Shown: positions 1 through 8,052, counted from the first letter of the stretch. The stretch is DNA of 35,838 nt from Akkermansiaceae bacterium (GCA_025354565.1 JANXMQ010000076.1:1-35838); one strand, 5' to 3'. The notes: generated from the sequence alone by a model not told the origin. Translations and numbers: made by a program.

Positions 1-2
1 GC

Positions 3-140
3 GACAACGGCACAGAACTGAACGGCATTCTCCCAAAGATGAGCCCGCTGAACCCCAAGTATCTAACGATGAAACAAGGGGTCTTTCAGAAGATCGCCGC
101 TTTTGTCGAGAAGTTCAAAGGCGTTGGAGGGGAGATCTGA
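3..140 (+). CDS. C-terminal end of an unidentified protein (partial)
   Basis: An open frame enters from the left edge and ends at a TGA at 138-140, giving 45 residues that start DNGTELNG and end KFKGVGGEI. The tail is lysine-rich and looks amphipathic (around [10 protein letters not shown]), as at the end of a soluble globular protein. I do not recognise the family from so short a piece. It faces the aldehyde dehydrogenase gene tail to tail with a gap of about 330 bases, so it is not part of that operon. That it is coding at all rests only on the open frame and plausible composition. Confidence 0.45.
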   Translation, partial: DNGTELNGILPKMSPLNPKYLTMKQGVFQKIAAFVEKFKGVGGEI

Positions 141-468
141 GAATCGTCGGCGAGCCGGGCGTCTGGAGTCGGACAGACAGAGATCGTCGAGGGATTCGCG
201 CAGTTGGTTTCGGGTAGTTCGCGCATCAACCGTGCTGCCGCTTTCGGATTGCCGGACAAGGCGTTCGATTTGGTGGATCGGGCTTGGGCGGCAGTGGGGT
301 TTTGGACGTTGGCGCTGCGGGGGGAAGAGAAGAGTGGGGGAGAGACGCCCCGGCAACGGTCTGGCGCGAGACGCGCCAGCCACCACGCGCCAATCACCAC
401 GCTTCCAGCCGCAACGCATTCAGTCCCTTTGTGGGGCGAGAGGAAATCGGCGGCGGTGGTGGCCGGAT
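141..468. other. Intergenic region between convergent genes
   Basis: This 328-base stretch holds no convincing gene: the open frames in it have irregular composition and no family resemblance. The only clear structure is the short hairpin at 361-379. The flanking sequence is rich in GTGGTGG- and GCGAGACGC-like words, resembling the repeat elements at 5892-6022 and 26343-26440, so it may contain a decayed relative. No T-tract terminator was found for either flanking gene. Confidence 0.5.
361..379. repeat. Short REP-like hairpin
   Basis: Perfect 7-bp inverted repeat (CTGGCGC / GCGCCAG) around the loop GAGAC. It shares the GCGAGAC/GTCTCGC core with the longer elements elsewhere in the window, but the flanks match only loosely, so membership in that family is inference. 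Confidence 0.45.
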
Positions 469-1944
469 TCAGTGCAAGGTTGCATAATCCAGCAGACCTT
501 GTTTCCCGCCTTCGCGGCCGAAGCCGGATTCCTTGTAGCCGCCGAAGGGGGAGGTGGGGTCGAACTTGTTGAAGGTGTTCGCCCAGACGACGCCGGCTTT
601 CAGTTCGGTGGACATTTTCAGGATGCGAGAACCCTTGTCGGTCCACACGCCGGCACTGAGGCCGTAATGGGTGTTGTTGGCTTTTTCCACGGCTTCCTCA
701 GGCGTGCGGAAAGTGAGGATGGAAAGCACCGGGCCGAAAATTTCCTCACGGGCGATGCGGTGGCTTTGGGAGACGTTAGAGAATAGTGTGGGGGGGAAGT
801 AGAAGCCATTTTTTGGTAAGGTGCAGGCCGGTTGATAGATCTCCGCGCCTTCGGAAATTCCGGCGGCGACGAGGTCTTGGATGCGTGTCAGTTGGGCTTT
901 GGAATTGATCGCGCCGATGTCGGTGTTCTTGTCGAGCGGGTCGCCAGTGCGGAGGGTTTTCAGGCGGATCTTGAGTTTCGATAGAATGGTCTCGGCGATG
1001 GATTCCTGGACTAACAGCCTCGAGCCGGCGCAGCAGACGTGGCCTTGGTTGAAGAAGATGCCGTTGATGATGCCTTCGACGGCTTGGTCTAACGGCGCGT
1101 CGTCGAAAACGATGTTCGCTGCCTTGCCGCCGAGTTCGAGGGTGAGGCGTTTGCCGGTTCCGGCGAGTGCGCGTTGAATCGCTTTGCCAACAGCGGTGGA
1201 GCCGGTGAAGGCGATCTTTGCGGCGAGAGGATGATTGACCACGGCGGAACCGGTTTCGCCCGCGCCGGTGACGAAGTTGACGACGCCGGGTGGCAGGCCG
1301 GCATCCTGTAAAATCGAGGCGAACTTGAGCGCGGTGATCGAGGTCGTTTCCGCAGGTTTCAGGACTACGGTGTTTCCCGTAGCAAGGGCGGGAGCGATTT
1401 TCCACGCGAGCATCAGCAGCGGGAAATTCCATGGAATGACCTGGCCGATCACCCCTAACGGAACGAGCGTTCGGCCCGGCGTGACGTGGTCGAGCTTGTC
1501 GGCCCAGCCAGCGTGGTAGAAAAAATGCGCGGCAGCCATCGGCACATCGAAGTCGCGTGATTCTTTGATGGGCTTGCCGCCGTCGAGCGTTTCCGCGACG
1601 GCGAATTCGCGGGCGCGGTCCTGCAGCAGGCGGGCGATGCGGAAGAGATATTTCGCACGTTCGATGCCGGGGAGTTTGCTCCAAGGCTTGAATGCGGTGG
1701 CTGCGGCCTGATAGGCGGCATCGACATCGGCGGCTCCGGCGAGGGCGATTTCCGAAAGCTTCTCCTCGTTGCGCGGGCTGATCGAGTCGAAGTATTTTTT
1801 TGTCTTAGGCGCAACGAATTTGCCGTTGATGAAAAGGCCGTAGCGGTTGTCGATGAAGGCGGGCGCGGATTCCGGGGCGGGATCGTATTCCCAGAGATTG
1901 CCAAAGAGAAGTTCGCGGGCGGGGTTGATTTTTTTAGCAGGCAT
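469..1944 (-). CDS. NAD(P)-dependent aldehyde dehydrogenase
   Basis: A 491-residue member of the aldehyde dehydrogenase superfamily, which oxidises aldehydes to carboxylates in the cytoplasm. Visible signatures are PWNFP at 171-175 (catalytic Asn173), the ELGGK segment with general base Glu270, and GHVCCAGSR with nucleophile Cys304. The N-terminus (LWEYDPAPES then FINGKF) resembles the first domain of ALDH16-type enzymes, but the second, inactive domain found in many of those is absent. It lies 28 bases downstream of deoC on the same strand, so the likely substrate is the acetaldehyde released from deoxyribose 5-phosphate; this is inference from context. The ATG at 1944 has no Shine-Dalgarno sequence. 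Family assignment is firm, substrate is not. Confidence 0.93.
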   Translation of the reverse strand: MPAKKINPARELLFGNLWEYDPAPESAPAFIDNRYGLFINGKFVAPKTKKYFDSISPRNEEKLSEIALAGAADVDAAYQAAATAFKPWSKLPGIERAKYLFRIARLLQDRAREFAVAETLDGGKPIKESRDFDVPMAAAHFFYHAGWADKLDHVTPGRTLVPLGVIGQVIPWNFPLLMLAWKIAPALATGNTVVLKPAETTSITALKFASILQDAGLPPGVVNFVTGAGETGSAVVNHPLAAKIAFTGSTAVGKAIQRALAGTGKRLTLELGGKAANIVFDDAPLDQAVEGIINGIFFNQGHVCCAGSRLLVQESIAETILSKLKIRLKTLRTGDPLDKNTDIGAINSKAQLTRIQDLVAAGISEGAEIYQPACTLPKNGFYFPPTLFSNVSQSHRIAREEIFGPVLSILTFRTPEEAVEKANNTHYGLSAGVWTDKGSRILKMSTELKAGVVWANTFNKFDPTSPFGGYKESGFGREGGKQGLLDYATLH

Positions 1945-1972
1945 AATGCAGATAGGTCTGATAGAATCTATA

Positions 1973-2908
1973 TCAATAAGCTGAGGAAGATTCAGAGAAA
2001 GTATAAGGCGCCTGATAGACTCCGGTTTTTTCCTTCACGAGTTGGCGGACAAGGTCATTGAGCAGGGCTGAGGCCCCGAACCGATAGCGACTGTTAGAAA
2101 GCCAGGCATCGCCGAGCGTTTCCTTCACCGCGACGAGGAAATGCAGCGCCTGTTTTGCCGTGCGAATGCCGCCTGCGGGCTTCATCGCGATCTCGATACC
2201 GGTCTCGAAATAAAAATCGCGGATCGCTTCTAACATCACCTGGTTATTGCCAAGCGTGGCATTGAGATTGGTTTTTCCGGTGGATGTCTTGATGAAATCG
2301 CCGGGGCGGAGGACGCGCATGGCTAGAAAAGATGCGGCGCGGATGTTGTCGTAGGTTTCGAGTTCGCTGGTTTCGAGGATGACCTTGAGGGTGCATTCCC
2401 CGCAGGCTTCAAGGACGGCGGAAATTTCGTCCTGCACGAGGTTGATTTCCCCAGCGAGAAATGCGCCGCGATTGATCACCATGTCGATCTCGTCGGCGCC
2501 ATCGGCCACGGCGGCGCGGACTTCGGCGAGGCGGGTTTTGAGCGGAGCCTGGCCGGATGGAAATGCGGTGGCGACGGAAGCAATTTTGACAGAGGTGCCT
2601 TTCACCCATTTCGCGGCGTGCCGTACCATCGCCGGATAGACGCAAACGGCGGCGGTGGGCGGGATGGCCGGGTCATCGTGCGGATGAAGGGCTTTCTGGC
2701 AAAGCGAGGCCACTTTACCCGGCGTGTCCTTGCCTTCGAGCGTGGTGAGATCGACCATCGTGGTTGCCAGTTTCAGGCCGAAAACCTTGGCGTTTTTCTT
2801 AATACTGCGGGTGCCGTATTTGGCGACGCGTTCATCAATGCCGACTTGATCAACCGGACCGACCTCCTGGATGAGGCGGCGAAGCGCTGGGAACTGGTGA
2901 GTGGCCAT
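1973..2908 (-). CDS. deoC: Deoxyribose-phosphate aldolase
   Basis: DERA, 311 residues from the chosen start, a class I aldolase that splits 2-deoxyribose 5-phosphate into glyceraldehyde 3-phosphate and acetaldehyde in deoxynucleoside catabolism. The sequence shows DEIDMVIN (Asp142), DFIKTSTGK with the Schiff-base Lys207, and KPAGGIRT with the activating Lys243. It is longer than the roughly 220-260 residues of many bacterial DERAs because of an N-terminal extension of about 45 residues, as in the longer, eukaryote-like class. An in-frame ATG 12 codons upstream (2944) is possible; I chose 2908 because MATHQF begins the more protein-like part. Neither start has a ribosome binding site. It is first in an operon with the aldehyde dehydrogenase, and glyceraldehyde 3-phosphate could enter glycolysis through gap further along. 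Confidence 0.93.
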   Translation of the reverse strand: MATHQFPALRRLIQEVGPVDQVGIDERVAKYGTRSIKKNAKVFGLKLATTMVDLTTLEGKDTPGKVASLCQKALHPHDDPAIPPTAAVCVYPAMVRHAAKWVKGTSVKIASVATAFPSGQAPLKTRLAEVRAAVADGADEIDMVINRGAFLAGEINLVQDEISAVLEACGECTLKVILETSELETYDNIRAASFLAMRVLRPGDFIKTSTGKTNLNATLGNNQVMLEAIRDFYFETGIEIAMKPAGGIRTAKQALHFLVAVKETLGDAWLSNSRYRFGASALLNDLVRQLVKEKTGVYQAPYTFSESSSAY

Positions 2909-3013
2909 TGTCTTGAAGCTGTTTTGAAAGTGGCCGGATGCCAAGGTTCAATTCGGGATCAGCGGAAATTTTGTGGGCTTGCGCGGCGGGTGCGTGGTGG
3001 TGATGCTCGCGCC

Positions 3014-4150
3014 ATGAGCCAAGACGTGGTTTCCCTTTTGCAACAACTCGTCCGCATTCCCTCGGTGAATCCCGACAACGCTCCGGGCACTGATCAGAGC
3101 GGCGAAGAGACGCTGGCGGTGTTTCTATCAGGCTGGCTGGAATCCATCGGCGCGGAGGTGACGCTTGAGGAAATCCAACCGGGGCGGCCTAACCTAATCG
3201 CCCGCTTCGCGCCAATGGATGGCCGACCACGAATTTTGTTCGGGCCGCATCTCGATACGGTTGGCGTTGGCGGCATGATCATCGAGCCTTTCGGTGGCGA
3301 GCTCCGCGACGGAAAACTTTGGGGGCGTGGCGCATCCGACACCAAAGGCCCGATGGCGGCGATGCTGTGGGCGCTGCATGAACATCAGGAAATTCTAGCA
3401 GATTTGCCGGTGGCGGTCGATTTCGTGGCCTTCATGGGTGAGGAGTCCGGGCAGTGGGGATCGAAGAATTTCGTGAAACGGCATGGTCGGGATTACACCT
3501 TCGCGTTGGTTGGCGAGCCGACGTCGATGCAGGTCGTCCACGTCACGAAGGGTTCGCTCTGGGCCACCCTGCGCGCCACGGGAAAAGCGGCGCACAGTTC
3601 GCAACCGGAGCGCGGAGAAAATGCGATTCTCAAGCTCACCCGCGCCCTGGATCAGCTCGACCACCACCTCGGTCGCCAGCTCGCGACCTTCACCCATCCG
3701 GTGCTTGGGCGCTCGACGATGAACGTCGGCCTGATCCGTGGCGGTTCGCGGCCTAACATTGTTCCCGATCTCGCCGAGGCGGAAATCGACATCCGAATCA
3801 CCCCGGCGCTGGCGGCGGCGGGCGGGGCCTTGCGCTTGCTAACGGAAACCATCGCTTATCATGAACTGCCGATGAAAATCGTCCACCCGCACGAAAACCC
3901 GCCGATGGAAACTGCGGCGGATCACCCGATGATCCTCGCGTTGTTGGCTACCGACGTCGGCACCGCCCTTGCGGGAGCACCGTGGTTTTCCGATGCTGCG
4001 CACCTCTCGAACGGCGGGATTCCGAGCATCTGCATCGGACCCGGCACGATCGACCAAGCGCACACGGTGGATGAGTTCATTGAAATCGGGGCATTGGAAG
4101 CCGGAGCGCGGTTTTTCGCCGCCTTCATTTGCGGCTTAAAAAATGGCTAA
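3014..4150 (+). CDS. M20-family metallopeptidase / deacylase (ArgE/DapE-like)
   Basis: A 378-residue zinc-dependent hydrolase of the M20 family, which includes acetylornithine deacetylase, succinyl-diaminopimelate desuccinylase and carboxypeptidase G2-type enzymes. The metal-site motifs are present: GPHLDTVG (His79, Asp81), ASDTKGP (bridging Asp109), GEESG (catalytic Glu143 and ligand Glu144), and a late GPGTIDQAHTVDE with the final His ligand. The dimerisation-domain motif AAHSSQPERG lies near residue 194. The start at 3014 places the initiator just before the conserved LVRIPSVNP segment; the frame stays open upstream but that part is antisense to deoC. The gene is divergent from deoC and overlaps the next gene by 8 bases. 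The exact substrate cannot be read from the sequence. Confidence 0.9.
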   Translation: MSQDVVSLLQQLVRIPSVNPDNAPGTDQSGEETLAVFLSGWLESIGAEVTLEEIQPGRPNLIARFAPMDGRPRILFGPHLDTVGVGGMIIEPFGGELRDGKLWGRGASDTKGPMAAMLWALHEHQEILADLPVAVDFVAFMGEESGQWGSKNFVKRHGRDYTFALVGEPTSMQVVHVTKGSLWATLRATGKAAHSSQPERGENAILKLTRALDQLDHHLGRQLATFTHPVLGRSTMNVGLIRGGSRPNIVPDLAEAEIDIRITPALAAAGGALRLLTETIAYHELPMKIVHPHENPPMETAADHPMILALLATDVGTALAGAPWFSDAAHLSNGGIPSICIGPGTIDQAHTVDEFIEIGALEAGARFFAAFICGLKNG

Positions 4151-5174
4151 ATCCGCCCGTTGCGCGACTCGGAATGAGGATTACGATTCGCCAATGTCAT
4201 TCGCATGTAAGAACGGTAGTTGCGGCGTCCCCTGCTGGATGCGGAAAGTCCTGCTGGCCGCGGCTTGCTATCACCTACTGTTCGCGGCGTGGGCGAATTT
4301 TTGGCCCCACCTCTGGTTCGACTGGATCGGCATGGAGCGGCCGAACCATCCGTTGATGTGGCGCGGCGTGGGTCTCGTCATGGGCGTGCTCGGAATTTGT
4401 TTTCTGATAGCTGCTAGAAATCCGATCCAGCACTGGCTGGTCGTGCTCGTGGGTTTCGTTAAATTCACCTTTGGCATCATCGGCTTCGGCCTCGCGATCT
4501 ATCAGCAGGAGATTCCGCTCCGCGCTGCATGGATGATGCTCGCGGATGATCTCGTCTGGTGGTATCCTTTTGCGGCGATTTTGTGGGCAAACGTATTGGC
4601 CCACACAGGTGTGCCGCCGCTAAGGGCGGAACCGCTTGGCATCACGGAAGCGGCTGGCAGCTACCGGCTATCGAACGGCATGACGCTTGCTGAAGCCTCG
4701 GCGGATAAGCTGTTAGCCATGGTTTTCCTCCGCCATTTCGGCTGCACCTTCACCCGCCAGATCTTGCGCGGACTCGAAAATATCCAGCACGAGGCCAAGC
4801 TCCACGGCGCGGAACTGGTGCTCGTCCACATGTTGCAGAATGGCAAGGAAACCCAATACCTCGGTGAGCGCAGCGGCGTCATCCGCATCGCCGACCCGCG
4901 CTGTGAACTCTATCGGGCCTTCGGTCTGGGCAAGGGCGGTTTTCTCGAATTGTTCGGCCCACACGTCTGGTGGCGGGGCGCGGTGGCCGTTTTCAAAGGC
5001 TGTGGCGTGGGACACCTCGCGGGTGATGGCCTGCAGATGCCCGGAGCCTTCCTGTTTCATGACGGAAAAATCGTCGCCTCCCAACGCGCCCACTCGGCGG
5101 CGGATTTGCCAAATTTGGCCGAACTGTTCCAAGCATTGCCCTTGTCCGACAGTCGTGCCACGGTATCCGCATGA
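4143..5174 (+). CDS. Membrane domain fused to a peroxiredoxin-like (AhpC/TSA) domain
   Basis: A 343-residue two-part protein. Residues about 34-155 contain four hydrophobic stretches that look like transmembrane helices, with a very aromatic HLWFDWIG/WWYPF pattern. Residues about 165-330 resemble the thioredoxin-fold AhpC/TSA-like family: MVFLRHFGCTFTRQ places a single Cys201 at the position of the usual CPxC/CxxC motif, the second Cys being replaced, and LGKGGFLELFG and GAFLFHDGKIVAS match later family blocks. This suggests a membrane-tethered peroxidase-like or thiol-dependent protein. The start overlaps the M20 stop by 8 bases; MSFACKN (4194 region) or MRKVLLA (4239) are alternative starts, the latter removing a Cys-rich leader. 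The downstream gene overlaps in ATGA fashion, implying co-translation. Function is inferred only from the fold. Confidence 0.75.
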   Translation: MAKSARCATRNEDYDSPMSFACKNGSCGVPCWMRKVLLAAACYHLLFAAWANFWPHLWFDWIGMERPNHPLMWRGVGLVMGVLGICFLIAARNPIQHWLVVLVGFVKFTFGIIGFGLAIYQQEIPLRAAWMMLADDLVWWYPFAAILWANVLAHTGVPPLRAEPLGITEAAGSYRLSNGMTLAEASADKLLAMVFLRHFGCTFTRQILRGLENIQHEAKLHGAELVLVHMLQNGKETQYLGERSGVIRIADPRCELYRAFGLGKGGFLELFGPHVWWRGAVAVFKGCGVGHLAGDGLQMPGAFLFHDGKIVASQRAHSAADLPNLAELFQALPLSDSRATVSA

Positions 5175-5875
5175 CTGTTTTGCAGGGGAAAACCATACTC
5201 GTCACCGGTGCGTCCAGCGGTATTGGCAAGGCGCTTTGTGAACTGTTAGTCGCGCGTGGGGCCAAGGTTTTCGGGGTGACTCGCAGGCCAGCCTTGGTTC
5301 CGGAAAATGTCACACCGATCCTTGCCGACCTGACCCAGCGCGGGCAGATTTCGGCGATTTTCCAGAACCTCGGAAACCTCGACGCGCTGGTGAATTGCGC
5401 CGGCGTCGCCTATCTCTCCCGCATCATCGACGGCAATCCCGCCGACTGGGAGGAAATGTGGCGGGTCAATGTGATGGCGCTCTCCCATTGCTGCCAACTC
5501 TCGCTCAAACATTTTCCCGCGAGCGGCGGGCGGATTGTCAATGTCTCGTCGATGAGCGGCCATCGTGTGCCTCCGACCGGCGGTTTCTACGCGCCTACGA
5601 AATTCGCAGTTAGAGCGATCACCGATGCGCTGCGGGCCGAACTCAAGTCCGTGCAATCGCCGATCCAAGTCGCCTGTGTTTCCCCAGGCTTCGTCGATAC
5701 GCCGCTGCTGGATCAATATTTCCGAGGCCGCGAGCAAGCCCTAACCCAAACCCGCGCCGCCATGAAAATGCTGGAACCGGACGACGTCGCGTGGGCCATT
5801 CTAACGATTCTAGAAGCGCCAGCCCACGTCGAGATCGGCGACATCCTGATGCGCAGCGCGGAGCAACAAATGTGA
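5171..5875 (+). CDS. Short-chain dehydrogenase/reductase (SDR)
   Basis: A 234-residue classical SDR, a cytoplasmic NAD(P)-dependent oxidoreductase. Visible are the nucleotide-binding TGASSGIG at 12-19, the NCAG motif near 75-78, the catalytic serine in NVSSMSG (126-127) and the YxxxK pair Tyr140/Lys144. PGFVDTPL matches the usual post-catalytic block. The ATG overlaps the stop of the preceding fusion gene (ATGA), so the two are probably translated together. An Arg-Arg following the second strand (VTRRP) may favour NADP over NAD. The substrate cannot be deduced; small-molecule carbonyls or sugars are possible. Confidence 0.88.
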   Translation: MTVLQGKTILVTGASSGIGKALCELLVARGAKVFGVTRRPALVPENVTPILADLTQRGQISAIFQNLGNLDALVNCAGVAYLSRIIDGNPADWEEMWRVNVMALSHCCQLSLKHFPASGGRIVNVSSMSGHRVPPTGGFYAPTKFAVRAITDALRAELKSVQSPIQVACVSPGFVDTPLLDQYFRGREQALTQTRAAMKMLEPDDVAWAILTILEAPAHVEIGDILMRSAEQQM

Positions 5876-5891
5876 CATGCGACTATTGTTC

Positions 5892-6022
5892 TGTCAGAAT
5901 CAATGTGCTGGACAGCGAGTGCGGGCGTGGTTGTGGCGTCTCGCCGCAACGCTCCACTTTCTGGGACGTTGCGGCGAGACGCCACAACCACAATCGGGCA
6001 CGGCCATCCGCCAATCTGAGCT
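5892..6022. repeat. Dispersed palindromic repeat element, copy 1
   Basis: This element sits between the SDR and the lipoprotein gene. It contains a perfect 25-bp inverted repeat (5927-5951 against 5967-5991) with a 15-base loop, built around GTCTCGCCGCAAC. Its left flank (TGTCAGAATCAATGTG, GGACAG, GTGCGG) and right flank (CGGCCATCCG, CAATCTGAGCT) recur around the element at 26343-26440, which lacks most of the second hairpin arm. Its size, palindrome and intergenic location fit a REP- or MITE-like element. The hairpin could also act as a transcription barrier after the SDR gene. No transposase is linked to it here. Confidence 0.8.
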
Positions 6023-6032
6023 TTACGAACCA

Positions 6033-6767
6033 ATGCGCCGATACATCCTGCGTGGGTTGGCGGTTAGCGCGGCGGGCCTGCTTGTTTCCTGCATCGATGG
6101 CCGTGAGGAAATCTGGATCCATGCCGATGGCAGCGGGCGGGCGGATCTAACCTACACCGTGCCCGCCCTCGCTGCTGAACTCCAAGGTGGCCGGATGGGA
6201 TTGACTCGAATGCTTCAGGATTTTTCACAGCGCACACCGAGCCTCACCGCATTCGGCTATGACCTAACCGAGTCTAACGACCGACTCACGATCCATGTCA
6301 TTGCGAACTTCGCCTCGGCACTCGCGCTCAAGGAAGTGACCAAGGGCGATTCACTTGCAAAACTCCCGGCCGCAGCCAGCGAGTTGGCGGGCGAGGTGAA
6401 TGTGAACCTCGCGGGCCGGACCGTCGATTTTTCCCGGACGATCGCCGCAGGCAAGGCCTTGCCGGGAGCGTTCTTCATGCCCGCGTCCAGCTTCGCGGGG
6501 CGAAATCTAACTTACATCATCCATCTGCCCGAGCCCACGGTGGAGAGCAACGCCACCCGCATCGAGGACGGCGGGCGGACCTTGATTTGGGAAGTGCCGC
6601 TGACCGACGCGATCTCGACGCCATTCACCCTCCATTTCAAATCCCGGCTGCCACTGCCTGCGTGGCTGCTCCTCGTCGTGACTCTGGTGCTTGTTCTTGT
6701 CGCGATTTTCATGCGCCGCATGTTGCGGAAATCCAAGCCACCGGCGCGCGGAATTTCCTCCTTCTGA
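6033..6767 (+). CDS. Putative lipoprotein with C-terminal membrane helix (LppM/DUF3153-like architecture)
   Basis: A 244-residue protein beginning MRRYILRGLAVSAAGLLVSC, a type II signal peptide with lipobox LVSC (lipidated Cys20). The mature domain of about 190 residues starts with a strand-rich IWIHADGSGRADLTY segment and has no Cys. Residues about 215-232 form a strongly hydrophobic helix followed by MRRMLRK, so the C-terminus is probably cytoplasmic. Lipid plus C-terminal helix is the arrangement of LppM/DUF3153-type lipoproteins; homology to them is inference. An upstream in-frame ATG at 5877 would translate the repeat element and bury the signal peptide, so I chose 6033. The cbpA-like gene follows after 68 bases on the same strand. 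Confidence 0.75.
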   Translation: MRRYILRGLAVSAAGLLVSCIDGREEIWIHADGSGRADLTYTVPALAAELQGGRMGLTRMLQDFSQRTPSLTAFGYDLTESNDRLTIHVIANFASALALKEVTKGDSLAKLPAAASELAGEVNVNLAGRTVDFSRTIAAGKALPGAFFMPASSFAGRNLTYIIHLPEPTVESNATRIEDGGRTLIWEVPLTDAISTPFTLHFKSRLPLPAWLLLVVTLVLVLVAIFMRRMLRKSKPPARGISSF

Positions 6768-6835
6768 GTCCGCTTGCGGTCTGGACACCCGCTCCCATCT
6801 GGCTTATTTCCAAGCGTCGCAAGAGCCGCTCCACC

Positions 6836-7762
6836 ATGTCCGCCGCATTCAAAGATTACTATCAGACCCTCGGCGTCCCGCGCGATGCCAACACCGCCGA
6901 CATCAAGAAGGCGTTCCGCAAATTGGCCCGCGTGCATCACCCCGACGTCGCCAAGGACAAAAAATCCGCCGAGACGAAATTCAAGGAAATCAACGAGGCC
7001 AACGAAGTCCTCAGTGATCCTGAAAAACGAAAAAAATACGACGAACTCGGTGAGAATTGGCAGAACCCACAACCGTCCCGCAGGCCGGGAGGAGCACCGG
7101 ATATGGGTCAGGAATTCAACTTCGGCGGCACCGGTTTCAGCGATTTTTTCGAGCAATACTTCAGCGGAGCCAGTCGCCATGCCGCCCCGGAACGCGGGCG
7201 AAAAGGCGGCGATATCGAGGGCGACATCCTCGTCACGTTAGAGGATATCATGCACGGCTCCGTCCGCCCCATTTCCCTCCAAACCACCGATCCGCTCACC
7301 GGCAAATCCACCACCCACACGTTCCAAGTCCGCATCCCGCTGGGCGTCACCGATGGCAAACGCATCCGCGTCCCAGACCAAGGTGCACCCGGCTCTGGTG
7401 GTGCTCCCGCTGGCAATCTTTACCTGCGCGTCCGCCACGCCGCCCATCCAGATTTCCACACCGAGGGCCACGATCTCTATTTCGAGCTCGATGTCGCACC
7501 CTGGGAAGCCGTGCTCGGCGCGGAACTCAGCGTCCCCACCCTCGATGGTGCCATCAAACTCCGCGTCCCCGCCGGTAGCGAAAACGGCCAGCAACTCCGC
7601 GTCCGCAGCCGCGGCCTGCCCAAGGGGAAAACCGGCGAGCGCGGCGATTTCTACGCCACTCTCACCGTCCACCTACCCGCTAAAGTCAACGACGAGGAAC
7701 GCGCACTCTGGGAAAAACTCCGTGCTGCCTCGTCCTTCAACCCCCGCTATCCATCCGCCTGA
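6836..7762 (+). CDS. cbpA: DnaJ-type co-chaperone CbpA
   Basis: A 308-residue class II J-domain protein, a DnaK co-chaperone that delivers substrates and stimulates ATP hydrolysis. The J domain spans about 7-72 with the HPD motif at 35-37. A short Gly/Phe-rich linker follows (EFNFGGTGF and FFEQYFSG), then the two C-terminal beta-sandwich domains containing DILVTLEDIMHG, VRIPLGVTDGKRIRVPDQG, GNLYLRVRHAAHPDF and LRVRSRGLPKG. The zinc-finger repeats of DnaJ are absent, which identifies it as CbpA-like. The start at 6836 gives MSAAFKDYYQTLGV, the standard beginning of the J domain. Its stop overlaps the start of the CbpM-like gene, matching the pairing known from enterobacteria. Confidence 0.9.
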   Translation: MSAAFKDYYQTLGVPRDANTADIKKAFRKLARVHHPDVAKDKKSAETKFKEINEANEVLSDPEKRKKYDELGENWQNPQPSRRPGGAPDMGQEFNFGGTGFSDFFEQYFSGASRHAAPERGRKGGDIEGDILVTLEDIMHGSVRPISLQTTDPLTGKSTTHTFQVRIPLGVTDGKRIRVPDQGAPGSGGAPAGNLYLRVRHAAHPDFHTEGHDLYFELDVAPWEAVLGAELSVPTLDGAIKLRVPAGSENGQQLRVRSRGLPKGKTGERGDFYATLTVHLPAKVNDEERALWEKLRAASSFNPRYPSA

Positions 7763-8052
7763 TGAACGACGATCCTCCACTCTACGAGCCGGACGCCGAT
7801 GCCACCTATCAGTTGGAAATCGTCGCGCAGCTCACCGGCATTTCATCGCAAACCATCCTGCACTATCAGGAAATCGGCCTCATCCAGCCGCACGGCGACT
7901 CTGACGAATTCAATGATGATGCCCTCCTCACCCTCAGCCGCATCGAACACCTCCGCAGCATCTGCGAGATGAATCTAGCAGGCATACGCCTCATGCTCGA
8001 CCTCATGAAAAAGGTGGAGCAACTGCAAACCGAGATCCGCACGCGGCATTGA
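7762..8052 (+). CDS. cbpM: MerR-like chaperone modulator CbpM
   Basis: A 96-residue protein with a MerR-type helix-turn-helix (IVAQLTGISSQTILHYQEIGLIQP, roughly residues 20-43) and a C-terminal helix (LMLDLMKKVEQLQTEI). It starts on the last base of the cbpA stop (TGATG overlap), which implies coupled translation. In E. coli, CbpM binds the CbpA J domain and blocks its interaction with DnaK; the partner arrangement here suggests the same role. The HTH looks intact, and a DNA-binding role cannot be excluded from sequence, but the small size and the linkage favour CbpM. Confidence 0.82.
   Translation: MNDDPPLYEPDADATYQLEIVAQLTGISSQTILHYQEIGLIQPHGDSDEFNDDALLTLSRIEHLRSICEMNLAGIRLMLDLMKKVEQLQTEIRTRH

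Noticed and set aside
5877..6032. Upstream extension of the lipoprotein frame
   Set aside because: It would translate the palindromic element and place the signal peptide 52 residues inside; the lipobox start at 6033 is far better.
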